Of a stretch of DNA of 61,284 nucleotides, positions 50,739 through 58,854 are shown piece by piece. The position numbers were made by a program, and so were the translations under genes. The notes under the pieces are model-generated. The model was not told the origin of the DNA. It searched no databases and saw nothing but the letters and a program-made list of their open reading frames with translations. Source of the stretch: Gemmatimonas sp. (lineage in GTDB: Bacteria; Gemmatimonadota; Gemmatimonadetes; Gemmatimonadales; Gemmatimonadaceae); the NCBI GenBank assembly GCA_013822425.1, contig PNKL01000014.1, forward strand, positions 1-61,284, given 5' to 3'. Within the stretch, counting starts at the first letter, position 1, and each line of letters begins with the position of its first letter.

Positions 50739-51482
50739 ATGGGGAAGACACACGAGACGATGAGCGAACGCCACGCGCCTGAGCATCGGGATGCGGCGAT
50801 TCAGGCGCACGGGCCAACCGCGCCGAACGCCACGACGTCCGTCTCGGACGGGGAGACACGACGCGCGATCGAGCAGCTGCGGGCGGCTTCCGCGGAAGCC
50901 GCGGCGCCGTTGACCGAGTCGCATCGGCAGATGAGCACCGCGTGGAGGGAGATTCATGAGCTGCTGTGGAACGAAAGCCCCGCGTATCGTCAGCAGACCG
51001 GCGAGACGGCCGGCCAGCGTGCCGTGCGGGTCATTCGGGAGTCCCTGGCGGTCCAGCGCGAAGTGGCCGAGAGCACGAAGGTTGATGGGGTGCGCGGCCA
51101 GGCGATCGTCACGCTGCGGAATCGTCATATTCCCGGGTGCGGTGTGCCTCCGACGCTGCCGCCGCATGAGACGCTGGAGTACCTGTCCTATCACGAGAAC
51201 ATGTATGGCGAACAGGCCATTCTTCTTCGCGAAGCGGGCGCCGCGAACCTCCGGCTGCTCTTGGCCGACGCGGGATGGGACAAGGAGTATTCGATTGGAG
51301 ACGATGGTTACCCTGAAGGGTTGATTCTGGCCGAATGCGAGCGCGAATGGCTGATCGCCGGTACGGCTGCGGCGTTCCGCCTTCCCGTCGAGACCGTCAG
51401 GGACGGCTTCACGACACGCGCATTTGCCGCGGCAGCGGCGATGCAGCAGCTGCAGCGTGATCGCATCGCGCGCAGCCGGTAA
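50739..51482 (+). CDS. Soluble protein of unknown function
   Basis: 247 aa, acidic and helical. N-terminal coiled-coil-like segment (ETRRAIEQLRAASAEAAAPL), then HRQMSTAWREIHELLWNESP, LEYLSYHENMYGEQAILLRE and YPEGLILAECEREWLIAGTA. No motif recognised. Larger than most genes of the array and driven by its own promoter element. Confidence 0.6.
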   Translation: MGKTHETMSERHAPEHRDAAIQAHGPTAPNATTSVSDGETRRAIEQLRAASAEAAAPLTESHRQMSTAWREIHELLWNESPAYRQQTGETAGQRAVRVIRESLAVQREVAESTKVDGVRGQAIVTLRNRHIPGCGVPPTLPPHETLEYLSYHENMYGEQAILLREAGAANLRLLLADAGWDKEYSIGDDGYPEGLILAECEREWLIAGTAAAFRLPVETVRDGFTTRAFAAAAAMQQLQRDRIARSR

Positions 51483-51511
51483 CGGAGTCGCGGGGACCAT
51501 CGGACCCAGGC

Positions 51512-51922
51512 GTGGGCCCGGTGAGCAGTGACAGCCTCGAGGAGGCGCACGAGCGCCGGATGGGCTGCGTCGATGATGACGAACGACAGCCCGCGGCGCC
51601 GAGCGGCGTGTCGGACGAGGAGCGGACGGCACTGCGGCACGTTGGATCGGTATGCTCAGGGAGTCACCGCATCGACTGGTGGGCGTCCCGTGCGCCAGGA
51701 CTCTCGATCGGCGACGTCATCGACGCGCGCGCGACCGTGAAGAAGCATGAGGAGTACAAGGGCGTCAAGCAGACCGTGGTGACGCGCCTCGATGTGTTGC
51801 CGGGGAGGCCGAAGGCCGTTGACGTGCTGGCGGCGGCCGCGGCCGCCGATCAAGCAGTTGCGGCGGATACTCCAGGCCCGACCTTTGTCCCGGGCGACGA
51901 GTGGTACCAGCGCGGGCGGTGA
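51512..51922 (+). CDS. Small OB-like protein with GDV...VKKH.EY.G motif
   Basis: 136 aa if GTG 51512 is used. The informative part is IDWWASRAPGLSIGDVIDAR, ATVKKHEEYKGVKQTVVTRL, a beta-rich motif I have seen at the ends of phage and plasmid DNA-metabolism proteins, probably an OB-like fold. A good promoter element sits inside the frame (51633-51656), followed by AGGGAG and an ATC just before IDWW, so a shorter product with a rare start, or a remnant of a larger gene, is possible. Confidence 0.45.
   Translation: MGPVSSDSLEEAHERRMGCVDDDERQPAAPSGVSDEERTALRHVGSVCSGSHRIDWWASRAPGLSIGDVIDARATVKKHEEYKGVKQTVVTRLDVLPGRPKAVDVLAAAAAADQAVAADTPGPTFVPGDEWYQRGR
51633..51656 (+). promoter_or_regulatory. Accessory-type promoter element inside an open frame
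   Basis: TGCGG at 51633, TATGCT at 51651-51656, followed by CAGGG. No ATG, GTG or TTG occurs in the expected place in the 51512 frame. Confidence 0.5.
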
Positions 51923-52085
51923 TCACATCCCGCGTGGTCACATCCGCGAGATGGCGAGCAACGACGAGGGCGGTTTCGCCTTTGACGTGACGGACGAGAT
52001 CCCGGCGCGTAACGATCCCGCGTGAGGTGGCGCGGGTTGCCTTGCGCGGAAGGCGGGCGTCTGTGGTGATATAGCGGAGCAACCG

Positions 52086-52625
52086 ATGCCATCCCGCGGA
52101 CAACCCCTCCTGAGTCTCGTGCGCCTGGACGCGCCACCGGTGACGGTGGGCGGTGCGCGGTCGCCGCGGGACATGGGCGTGCTCGCGGCCCAACTGCCGG
52201 CGCCGAGTTGCCCGGATGGATGGCTCGTCGCATGCGAGGGGGTCGATGTCACGCTGGTTGCGCGCCTCGGGGAATTACCGGACGTCTCCGACGTCACGAG
52301 CCTGCGCCGGGAAGTGCAGCGCCGCAGCCTACAAGGACTCCTTCTGGCCGACGCCCGCGTGGCGATTATCCTGGTGCGGACCACGGGACCATCCGCGGCA
52401 AACCTCGCCGGTGCCCTCTCTGTGCTGTTCGATGAATTGCAGGGTCTCTGCCACCGGGTGAACAGTCAGCTGCGCGACCTCGTCTGGGTACGGGACGGCG
52501 TGATCATGTCGTACCGTGTGGGTCGGGTGACACAACCGTATGCCAGTATCGCCGGTGTGTGGCAGGCCGGCGTGGTCACCGCCGACGATCCGGGCGTGGC
52601 CAGTTACGCGCGCTTGCTTACGTAG
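52086..52625 (+). CDS. Soluble protein of unknown function
   Basis: 179 aa from ATG 52086 with CGGAG upstream. Alternating alpha/beta character (GWLVACEGVDVTLVARLGEL, ADARVAIILVRTTGPSAANL, LQGLCHRVNSQLRDLVWV). No signal peptide or motif. TATAGC at 52070 may be its -10. No family recognised. Confidence 0.6.
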   Translation: MPSRGQPLLSLVRLDAPPVTVGGARSPRDMGVLAAQLPAPSCPDGWLVACEGVDVTLVARLGELPDVSDVTSLRREVQRRSLQGLLLADARVAIILVRTTGPSAANLAGALSVLFDELQGLCHRVNSQLRDLVWVRDGVIMSYRVGRVTQPYASIAGVWQAGVVTADDPGVASYARLLT

Positions 52626-52798
52626 CCCCGGTCCCCGGGGCACCTGGGCGAGCGGCGGTGCCCAACTTGCACTTCACGCGCCCGCCGGCAGACGTTGTGC
52701 AGCGGGCGCCCGCACTCGGCATGGCGTCACGCACAGGGACCGTCTGGTCACCTTGGCGCGATTTCCGTAGCGCGCACATCGCTTGCCTCGTGATCGGC

Positions 52799-54226
52799 TC
52801 ATGACCCGTGATCTGGCGCCGACGCTCCCGTCCGTCGCCGTCGGGTGAAGACGAACACACCTCGCTGTCGCGCCTCGTCCGCTTCGTCGCTGAACCATGC
52901 CACGGGTCGCCCCAGCGCCTCGTGCTGGCGCCGCGCGATCGCGTAGAGTGCGGCGATTCGTGCGGCGTCGCGTGCTGGGATCCGCTGTGCGGTGCGCGCC
53001 AAGCGCTGCGTGACCAGCGCCCACTCGAGCTGGGCTCGGCACACGGCCGCGAGTGCACGATCGGCGGCGCGCGGACTAGTCCGGATGGCCGCTTCGATCT
53101 CCATCAGCATGGCATTGGCGTCCGCCGTCCGTCCGAGGCGTGTCAACCCGCGAATGATGACCAGACGCACCTGGCAGTTCTCTCGCGAGATCGGGAGGTG
53201 TCGTTCGAGACGCAGCGCCTGCGCTCCCCAGCGCACGCAGCGATACGTCGCGCGGTTACGGAAGGCCGCGTCTTGATAGGCCGCGAGGAACAACTCCCCC
53301 AGCGCGCGGTCAAACGTCAGGAGGTCGCGCGCGGCTGCGGCGCACGCGAGCGCGGCTGCGGCGGTGGCGCGTGCGCGCGCGAACGCTCGGGTGCGTCGCC
53401 AAGCCAGCGCGGTCGTTGCGAGCAGGGTGCCGGCGTCCCCGGCACTGACGAGGCCGGGCGTCCGTCGCAATTCCGTCTCGATCTCGCTGAGCCGTTGCTG
53501 CACGGCCTGTACCGTGGTGGTGTCGAGAAGGGCGAACCGATACCGATGTAAGCGGACGGTGCGGCCGATGGCGCCGTGGGCATGCGCCATCTCGCTGAGC
53601 TGACGCGCGATTCCCGGGTGCTCGCGCCCAGCTTGTCGCTGGCGCGTTTCGGCTAAGATGAGCAGCGGCCCCGCTTTGCCGGCCACGGATGGCGCCATCG
53701 CGACCGCTTGGTCGAAGAGTCGCGCGGCCGGCTGCAGGCGTTCGGTTGCGAGGCGCGCCAAGCCCTTGGACAGCGCCGCGAGCCACGCGTCAAAGGTTGG
53801 GGCGTCCGGATCTACGCGCCACTCGGCGAGTCCCGGGCTACTGAGTCCCGCCTCCAAGTCGGCGGGACGCAGGTTCGTCCAGCGAATGGCGGTTCCGCTC
53901 GCCAGTCGCCACGCGACCGTCTTCTCCTTGTAGGCGATGGCCGGAATGTGGGCCGCCTCCCAGCGGGCGATGTAATGCCACACGCGATTGCCAACGGACG
54001 CCTGTTTGAGGCCTTGCCACGGAGGAAAGTCGGCAAGCACCTCGACCGGGAGATATGCCTTCTCGCCGACCGCGCTGGCCCGCAACGCGAGCAATGCCAG
54101 TAGCACCGCGGCCTTGTCGGGTCGGCCATTGTGCACGGCGGGTCGGAACTCCAGCAGGCCCGCGGACAGGACGACATCGAACCCGTAGGCACTGTACCTG
54201 TAGGTCTTCGGCGGTGTCGTCGACAT
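52799..54226 (-). CDS. Helical-repeat (TPR-like) protein, possible regulator
   Basis: 475 aa from ATG 54226, preceded by GGAGGGAAGA; the frame continues upstream to 54466 but with shadow composition. The N-terminal about 130 residues (VVLSAGLLEFRPAVHNGRPD, DKAAVLLALLALRAS, SVGNRVWHYIARWEAAH) look like a DNA-binding or winged-helix region. The remainder is repeated Ala/Leu/Arg-rich helices (TALAWRRTRAFARARATAAA) of TPR character, recalling SARP/BTAD or LuxR-type large regulators. No clear HTH motif confirmed. It is divergent from the CFI-box gene and has an AT-rich promoter (TATATT on the minus strand near 54322). Confidence 0.6.
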   Translation of the reverse strand: MSTTPPKTYRYSAYGFDVVLSAGLLEFRPAVHNGRPDKAAVLLALLALRASAVGEKAYLPVEVLADFPPWQGLKQASVGNRVWHYIARWEAAHIPAIAYKEKTVAWRLASGTAIRWTNLRPADLEAGLSSPGLAEWRVDPDAPTFDAWLAALSKGLARLATERLQPAARLFDQAVAMAPSVAGKAGPLLILAETRQRQAGREHPGIARQLSEMAHAHGAIGRTVRLHRYRFALLDTTTVQAVQQRLSEIETELRRTPGLVSAGDAGTLLATTALAWRRTRAFARARATAAAALACAAAARDLLTFDRALGELFLAAYQDAAFRNRATYRCVRWGAQALRLERHLPISRENCQVRLVIIRGLTRLGRTADANAMLMEIEAAIRTSPRAADRALAAVCRAQLEWALVTQRLARTAQRIPARDAARIAALYAIARRQHEALGRPVAWFSDEADEARQRGVFVFTRRRRTGASAPDHGS

Positions 54227-54391
54227 CCAGTCTTCCCTCCGTCCGGCGGCACGCGAGTGTCTGGGAGTCGCAAACCAACGCAAACGCTCTCCCCGCTGCG
54301 CGCTTCGGCGCCCGGTCGCAAATATACACCTGCGTCGCGGCGCGGCCGTGCACGACGCGCAGCATTCACCATCCACCGTGCGGAGGTCACG

Positions 54392-54988
54392 ATGAGCGCG
54401 CACAATGAGCACTACCACAACAAGGGTCAGGAGGATGCGGGCGATGGGAAGTACGAGTTGCCGCATGGCGTGCTGGACAGTCTGGTCACGTGGGATTCAG
54501 CTACGATGGAACGTCACATCGAGGAGAACGACGCGTACCGGCGTGGCCATGCGAATACCGAGGGCCAGGCGGATGGCGCGGAGAATCACTACGATCCGCC
54601 ATCCAATCCTGACGCCCGCGAGGCGTACGACGAAGCATGGCGGGCGTCGCATGACGAGACACACAAGAGCGGCTGTTTCCTGACCACGGCGTGTGTCGCC
54701 TTCGCGGGGCTGCCCGATACCTGCGCGGAACTGCAGACCCTGCGGGCCTTCCGCGACGGCTACGTGCGCCAGCTCCCGGACGGGGACGCGCTGATCAGCG
54801 AGTACTATCGCGTCGCCCCATCCATCGTACGCCAGATCCTCGGGAGCGCGGACCGTGACGCGTGCCTGCGCGACATCCTGACGGCGGTCCGGCGCGCCGT
54901 GGCCCTCATCGCGCGTGGCGACATGCCGGGTGCCTTCGATGTGTACGTGTCGCTCGTAAAGGGCCTTCGCCTGCGCGTGCCGCTCTAA
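54392..54988 (+). CDS. CFI-box-CTERM domain protein
   Basis: 198 aa from ATG 54392, GGAGG six bases upstream. Polar N-terminal half (AHNEHYHNKGQEDAGDGKYE), then a conserved C-terminal domain starting SGCFLTTACVAFAGLPDTCA, followed by ELQTLRAFRDGYVRQLPDGD, ISEYYRVAPSIVRQI. This is the CFI-box-CTERM signature (CFITTAC...GLPDdC.EL..LR.fRD...). The two cysteines suggest modification or metal binding. Function unknown. Divergent from the helical-repeat protein, with which it shares a 165-bp control region. Confidence 0.75.
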   Translation: MSAHNEHYHNKGQEDAGDGKYELPHGVLDSLVTWDSATMERHIEENDAYRRGHANTEGQADGAENHYDPPSNPDAREAYDEAWRASHDETHKSGCFLTTACVAFAGLPDTCAELQTLRAFRDGYVRQLPDGDALISEYYRVAPSIVRQILGSADRDACLRDILTAVRRAVALIARGDMPGAFDVYVSLVKGLRLRVPL

Positions 54989-55056
54989 CGGGCTGGTGTC
55001 GGACCGGGGGCGTGTAGCGCCGGTATGCGGCGCTAACGTCGCGGTGCCCGCGCAGG

Positions 55057-55062
55057 TATCAT
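55057..55062 (+). promoter_or_regulatory. Leaderless-type -10 box TATCAT
   Basis: TATCAT ends six bases before GTG 55069. Confidence 0.35.
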
Positions 55063-55068
55063 TGGCGC

Positions 55069-55611
55069 GTGCGCATCGTGCCGATGGGACCCTCTGCACG
55101 CGAGATTCTTCGCGTTGACGCGGCCACCCGGGCGGCCGCGCGCAGCGTCTTCGACGCGGAAGTGGGGGTGCTGGCGAGCCCCCGGGTGCGTGCCATCCGA
55201 GCGTGGATCTTCGAGACGGTACCGGTCAACGCGGTGCAGAAGGACCTGGCGGTGACACTGGGCTGCCGTCCCGAAACGCTCGCCTTGTGGTTCGTCCGCG
55301 CTTCCCTCCCGTCCCCGGTACGCTGGCATCATGCGCTCGTCGTGCTGCGCGTGGCGGCAGTGCTACGGATTCCGCACGTCACGGTGGTGGATCTCGCGCG
55401 GGTGCTGGGCGCGCCCAGCTCGCAGGGCATCTACCGGCTGGTGGCGAGCGCCGCTGGCGAGTCATGGTCTCGGTGGGCGGCGCGGGTCCGGCAGGACCGG
55501 GCGCACGCGCTCCAGCAATTCCAAGCGATGCTCGTGAAGCACCGCGAGGACTGGCGCCGACTGGATGCCGCGCGCTGGCACCACCGCGCAGGGATCGACG
55601 GCCTCATCTAG
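55069..55611 (+). CDS. Putative helix-turn-helix DNA-binding protein
   Basis: 180 aa from GTG 55069 (an in-frame ATG at 55084 is possible). Two helical HTH-like blocks: VPVNAVQKDLAVTLGCRPET with LALWFVRASLPSP, and VTVVDLARVLGAPSSQGIYR with LVASAAGESWSRW. The pattern of paired HTH motifs with a helical C-terminus recalls AraC-type or similar small regulators. This is inference from pattern only. Basic overall. Could regulate the array. Confidence 0.55.
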   Translation: MRIVPMGPSAREILRVDAATRAAARSVFDAEVGVLASPRVRAIRAWIFETVPVNAVQKDLAVTLGCRPETLALWFVRASLPSPVRWHHALVVLRVAAVLRIPHVTVVDLARVLGAPSSQGIYRLVASAAGESWSRWAARVRQDRAHALQQFQAMLVKHREDWRRLDAARWHHRAGIDGLI

Positions 55612-55657
55612 CGTACGCTGCCACCGGCGCTCGCGGTGCCGTGACACGCACGCACCG

Positions 55658-55681
55658 TGCGCTGGGCCGTGACGGGAGTCT
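55658..55681 (+). promoter_or_regulatory. Accessory-type promoter element (weak -10)
   Basis: TGCGC at 55658, GAGTCT at 55676-55681, followed by CTCGGG; 28 nt before ATG 55710. Confidence 0.45.
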
Positions 55682-55709
55682 CTCGGGACCATCCTCCGAG
55701 ACAACCATC

Positions 55710-55985
55710 ATGGCCTACCGCACGCTGACCGACGACGCCTTCATTGCGCAGTACCGACCCGAGCGCAACGCCGATGGGAGCCTCTACCGTCAGCGCGACT
55801 TCTCGAACGCGGCCGACATGCGGGCCGTGGATGCGGCGCGCGCGGAGCATCGGGTGTGGACCATGCTGGACGTCGACGGCACCCTTGTCCTGTCGGCTGG
55901 GTGCCACGTGGTGAATCGCCTGTACTATGTGATCTGTGCCGTGCCCTTCGATCCCGCCGACGAGCTGGATGTGATGGAGGACTGA
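55710..55985 (+). CDS. Small accessory protein (VWT...VNR-type) of unknown function
   Basis: 91 aa from ATG 55710. Sequence runs MAYRTLTDDAFIAQYRPERN, AADMRAVDAARAEHRVWTML, then VLSAGCHVVNRLYYVICAVP. I recognise this arrangement (acidic start, RPxxN, HVWT, VNRxxY) from small conserved proteins in ICE and plasmid accessory regions, but they lack an assigned function. Soluble. Confidence 0.65.
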   Translation: MAYRTLTDDAFIAQYRPERNADGSLYRQRDFSNAADMRAVDAARAEHRVWTMLDVDGTLVLSAGCHVVNRLYYVICAVPFDPADELDVMED

Positions 55986-56021
55986 TGCGGCGTGCCGCGT
56001 CGCTCCCGGGGGGACTGCCCG

Positions 56022-56045
56022 TGCGCGGGACCGGGTACGCACGCT
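56022..56045 (+). promoter_or_regulatory. Accessory-type promoter element
   Basis: TGCGC at 56022, CACGCT at 56040-56045, followed by CTCGG; 45 nt before GTG 56091. Confidence 0.6.
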
Positions 56046-56090
56046 CTCGGCGCCTCCGACTTCCCTTCATTCACCCGACCAGGTGCTCGC

Positions 56091-56579
56091 GTGCGCTACC
56101 GAAACGAGCAGGAGCTGCGACAGGCCGTGTATGACGTCCTCCGTGGTGTCGTGTCCGACGACGACGCGAAGGCACTCGAATCCGTGATTGTCTCACGGGC
56201 GGCTGCCCGGACGCGGCGATCGCGGGGCGCTGCCAACATCCGCGACGTCGGGTCGCCTGGGCTTCGCATTGGTGCATCGGTGTGTCCCGACCACCTGTCC
56301 GGGGCGGACTTCAACGCCGTGCCGTGGTTCGCGCAGGCATCCGACGACGAGATCCTGGCGCTCTCGCGCGGCCGGTGGCGCAACTCGAGCGACTCCGATG
56401 CGGTCGCGGTCTTCATGGCGACGCAGGATCAGCGGGTCGCCGCGGTGCTGGACTACGCGCGTGTAGTGGACGCAGGCACCGTTTGCGAGATCAACGCCGG
56501 CGAGGCACTCGCGTGGCTGGCGATCCACCGGCCGACCATCGCGCGGCGCGCCCGGGCGTCCTTGGCGAGCGTCGCGTAG
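56091..56579 (+). CDS. Soluble accessory protein of unknown function
   Basis: 162 aa from GTG 56091 with AGGT upstream; the open frame further upstream crosses the promoter. Helical and Arg/Asp-rich: NEQELRQAVYDVLRGVVSDD, FNAVPWFAQASDDEILALSR, VCEINAGEALAWLAIHRPTI. No motif recognised. Confidence 0.6.
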   Translation: MRYRNEQELRQAVYDVLRGVVSDDDAKALESVIVSRAAARTRRSRGAANIRDVGSPGLRIGASVCPDHLSGADFNAVPWFAQASDDEILALSRGRWRNSSDSDAVAVFMATQDQRVAAVLDYARVVDAGTVCEINAGEALAWLAIHRPTIARRARASLASVA

Positions 56580-56628
56580 CGGACCCGGCGCGGTGATGAG
56601 GCGCCGAGCGGCGCACCGGCGCCGCTTC

Positions 56629-56652
56629 TGCGCCACGTCATGGCGGCACGCT
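56629..56652 (+). promoter_or_regulatory. Accessory-type promoter element
   Basis: TGCGC at 56629, CACGCT at 56647-56652; 26 nt before GTG 56679. An ATG at 56640 lies inside this element and is therefore unlikely to be the start. Confidence 0.6.
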
Positions 56653-56678
56653 CTGCAGCACCTCGAATGGAGTCGACC

Positions 56679-57125
56679 GTGGTGCGCTTTCAGGAACAGC
56701 AGGACCGTCGGACGGGATTGCGTTTGGTGGCCGCATTGGACGCAGGCACGCCCGACACGAAGGACGGCAAGGAAGTCATTGAGATCAGCGTGTGCTACCG
56801 CATGGGCGGGACGAATGGCTGGAGCGGCGCCGCGGAGCCGCGCGGGGTCTACCTCCACATCAATCCGGTTCGGATCGGTGTCGCCGCAACGTCCGGGCTC
56901 GAGATGCGGATGACGGAGATCAGCGGCGCGGTGCGCACCTCCGGCATGCGGGCGTTCGTCGCGCCCCTGCCTCGGCGCAACGATGCGCGGTTGCGGCGCG
57001 TGGCCGCCGTGCTCGAGGGGGAGGTCGAGATGCTCGCGCGACTCTGGGTGCTGGACACGCCGGCCGGCGTCGAGCGACTGGGGGAGCTGGCGCGCTACGC
57101 GTCGCAAACTCTCGCGGTGGCCTAG
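56679..57125 (+). CDS. Tandem paralogue A of a 148-aa accessory family
   Basis: 148 aa from GTG 56679, chosen because GGAG lies six bases upstream, the promoter element precedes it, and the length then equals that of the paralogue at 57201. Shared blocks: LDAGTPDTKDGKEVIEISVC, GVYLHINPVR, SGMRAFVAPLPRRNDARLRR, VAAVLEGEVEMLARLWVLDT. Conserved Asp/Glu/Arg-rich core suggests a common fold of unknown function. Soluble, beta-rich centre and helical C-terminus. Confidence 0.7.
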   Translation: MVRFQEQQDRRTGLRLVAALDAGTPDTKDGKEVIEISVCYRMGGTNGWSGAAEPRGVYLHINPVRIGVAATSGLEMRMTEISGAVRTSGMRAFVAPLPRRNDARLRRVAAVLEGEVEMLARLWVLDTPAGVERLGELARYASQTLAVA

Positions 57126-57151
57126 TCCGCCGTCGCCGCCCGGTCGCCTGA

Positions 57152-57175
57152 TGCGCGGCCCGGTGGTGGCACCCT
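57152..57175 (+). promoter_or_regulatory. Accessory-type promoter element
   Basis: TGCGC at 57152, CACCCT at 57170-57175; 25 nt before ATG 57201. Confidence 0.6.
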
Positions 57176-57200
57176 CCAAGTTCTCACACGGAGCACTCGC

Positions 57201-57647
57201 ATGGAGCATTTCATCGCGCGGCAAAGAAGGTCCGGCCTGGAGTTCTCGGCCGATGTGGACGCCGGGACGGCCGACACCAGCGACGGGAAGGAAGTGATCG
57301 AGGTGCAGGTGTGCTACGATCGCGGCGGGAGTACCCCGTTCGCGTCCACCGCGGTGGCGCGCGGCATCTGGCTGTACGTCCGGCCGAAACGCGTGCGCAC
57401 CGTGGACGGCATGCGCTGCGCCACGCGCTCGCTGGCGGTTTTCGGGGGGAACCGGCGGTCGAGTGGCGTGCGCGTGTTTGTCGCCCCGCTGAGCCGTCGC
57501 CTTGATACGCGGCTGGAACGGGTTGCGGCCGCGCTCGACGGCGAAGTGCCTGCCCTCGCCCGGCTATGGGTGGCAGACGATGCCGTGGCCACGCAGCGCA
57601 TTCTGGAGCTCGCCACGTACGCTGCCGCCACGTTGGCAGCCGCCTGA
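57201..57647 (+). CDS. Tandem paralogue B of a 148-aa accessory family
   Basis: 148 aa from ATG 57201, GGAG seven bases upstream. Matches paralogue A along its length: DAGTADTSDGKEVIEVQVCY, RGIWLYVRPKR, SGVRVFVAPLSRRLDTRLER, VAAALDGEVPALARLWVADD, ELATYAAATLAAA. Separate promoter of the same type, so each copy is an independent unit. Divergence is substantial, so the duplication is not recent. Function unknown. Confidence 0.7.
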   Translation: MEHFIARQRRSGLEFSADVDAGTADTSDGKEVIEVQVCYDRGGSTPFASTAVARGIWLYVRPKRVRTVDGMRCATRSLAVFGGNRRSSGVRVFVAPLSRRLDTRLERVAAALDGEVPALARLWVADDAVATQRILELATYAAATLAAA

Positions 57648-57800
57648 ACGACACTTCGCATCGGTTCGTCACGATGGAACGGTCGCCGGCACGGTCCCGA
57701 CGGCGACGCCGGTCGCGTCGGGGCCGCTGTCCGAACGCGTCGGATCAGCCCTGCGGTGCGGGAGGACAACGAATCACCAGGGCGGCGGACCGATCGCTGG

Positions 57801-57824
57801 TGGGCGGCAGGCGGTCGGTACGCT
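57801..57824 (+). promoter_or_regulatory. Accessory-type promoter element (variant)
   Basis: TGGGC at 57801 (G replaces C), TACGCT at 57819-57824. It lies 110 nt before ATG 57935; GTG 57860 would encode a 22-residue leader peptide ending just before the gene. The remainder of 57648-57934 shows nothing else. Confidence 0.4.
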
Positions 57825-57934
57825 CATGGAGCATTCGGCACCTCGTAAGCGCGGCAACGGTGAGTCGCTCTCACCACTTCACGCCGCAGCGGGCTGCGTG
57901 CCACACACTCGTGTCAGTCTGGGGGTAACCAACC

Positions 57935-58465
57935 ATGGCATCGCGAAACGACAGCGGATCGGCGGATGCGGTCGAAGTGTCTTTCGACCATAACGATGGC
58001 TGGATTGTCGAGGTACCGATCCGTGTCGACGGGCAGGAAGACGCCGAAATGGAGTACGCGTGGTTGCATCACGACGGCGTGGAACACCCGTCCACCCGCG
58101 CCGAGGCCGAAGAAACCGGGCGGGCGCTTGCGCGGACATTGGGACTTCCACTGCGCGTGTTCAATCGCGGCGACGGGAGGGAGTCTCTTCCCGGCCGGTC
58201 GTCGCGTCGGTGTTCGGATGAAGATGTGCGGACGGCCCCGACGACCGGAGTCGGTGTGCGGGGCGGAGACATACCGAACTCGGTCCGCTGCGCCGGGCTG
58301 GATCTGCGCGATGCGCTTGAGGATGCGGGAACGCAAGAGGACGATTGTGAACGGATCGCGATCTTCCTGTCACGCGCCGACGTGCAAGGAGTGCTCGCTC
58401 GCGTGACGGCCCCGACGAGGCCGACCCGGCGCGCCGCGCGCGCGCTGTCGGGAGCGGCCAGATGA
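57935..58465 (+). CDS. Soluble accessory protein of unknown function
   Basis: 176 aa from ATG 57935, GGGGG upstream. Acidic first half (AVEVSFDHNDGWIVEVPIRV, EMEYAWLHHDGVEHPSTRAE), then a linker and an acidic/Arg helical C-terminus (CERIAIFLSRADVQGVLARV). No family recognised. ATGA overlap with the next gene. Confidence 0.6.
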   Translation: MASRNDSGSADAVEVSFDHNDGWIVEVPIRVDGQEDAEMEYAWLHHDGVEHPSTRAEAEETGRALARTLGLPLRVFNRGDGRESLPGRSSRRCSDEDVRTAPTTGVGVRGGDIPNSVRCAGLDLRDALEDAGTQEDDCERIAIFLSRADVQGVLARVTAPTRPTRRAARALSGAAR

Positions 58466-58737
58466 GCGCATGTCATTCACCGAGGCGTGCGACGACCTCG
58501 CCTGCCCGACGTGATCCACCTCCCGCGCTGACGCTGCGCGCGCAGAAGGCGCGCCTCGACTACCTGACCGGCGTGAGTGCCTGTCGCCACGTCTGCGGTG
58601 CGTGCGACCAATGTCAGGAGGACGCGCAGGCGGATGGGGAGATTGCCGTGTTGGAAGCGGCCATCAGCGCCGCGGAGACCGCGCCTACGGTGCGTCCCGA
58701 CGACGGAGGGCGGTCCGCGATCGCCGGCGCTCCGTGA
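58462..58737 (+). CDS. Small cysteine-rich protein, possible zinc binder
   Basis: 91 aa, ATG overlapping the previous stop. Basic N-terminus, then LRAQKARLDYLTGVSACRHV and CGACDQCQEDAQADGEIAVL. The cluster C-x3-C-x2-C-x2-C (CRHVCGACDQC) could bind a metal. The C-terminal helix is acidic. Probably co-translated with the preceding protein. Confidence 0.55.
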   Translation: MSACHSPRRATTSPARRDPPPALTLRAQKARLDYLTGVSACRHVCGACDQCQEDAQADGEIAVLEAAISAAETAPTVRPDDGGRSAIAGAP

Positions 58738-58806
58738 TGCCTGCTCGTCCGGATAAGGCGCGGCTCCGCTACGTCAGAGACTCGCGACCGGTCGGATGAC
58801 GGCTGG

Positions 58807-58830
58807 TGCGGGGGCCGGCGGCCGGATTCT
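58807..58830 (+). promoter_or_regulatory. Accessory-type promoter element
   Basis: TGCGG at 58807, GATTCT at 58825-58830, followed by CCGAG; 24 nt before ATG 58855. Confidence 0.5.
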
Positions 58831-58854
58831 CCGAGTAACCACAGGAGACGGCTC

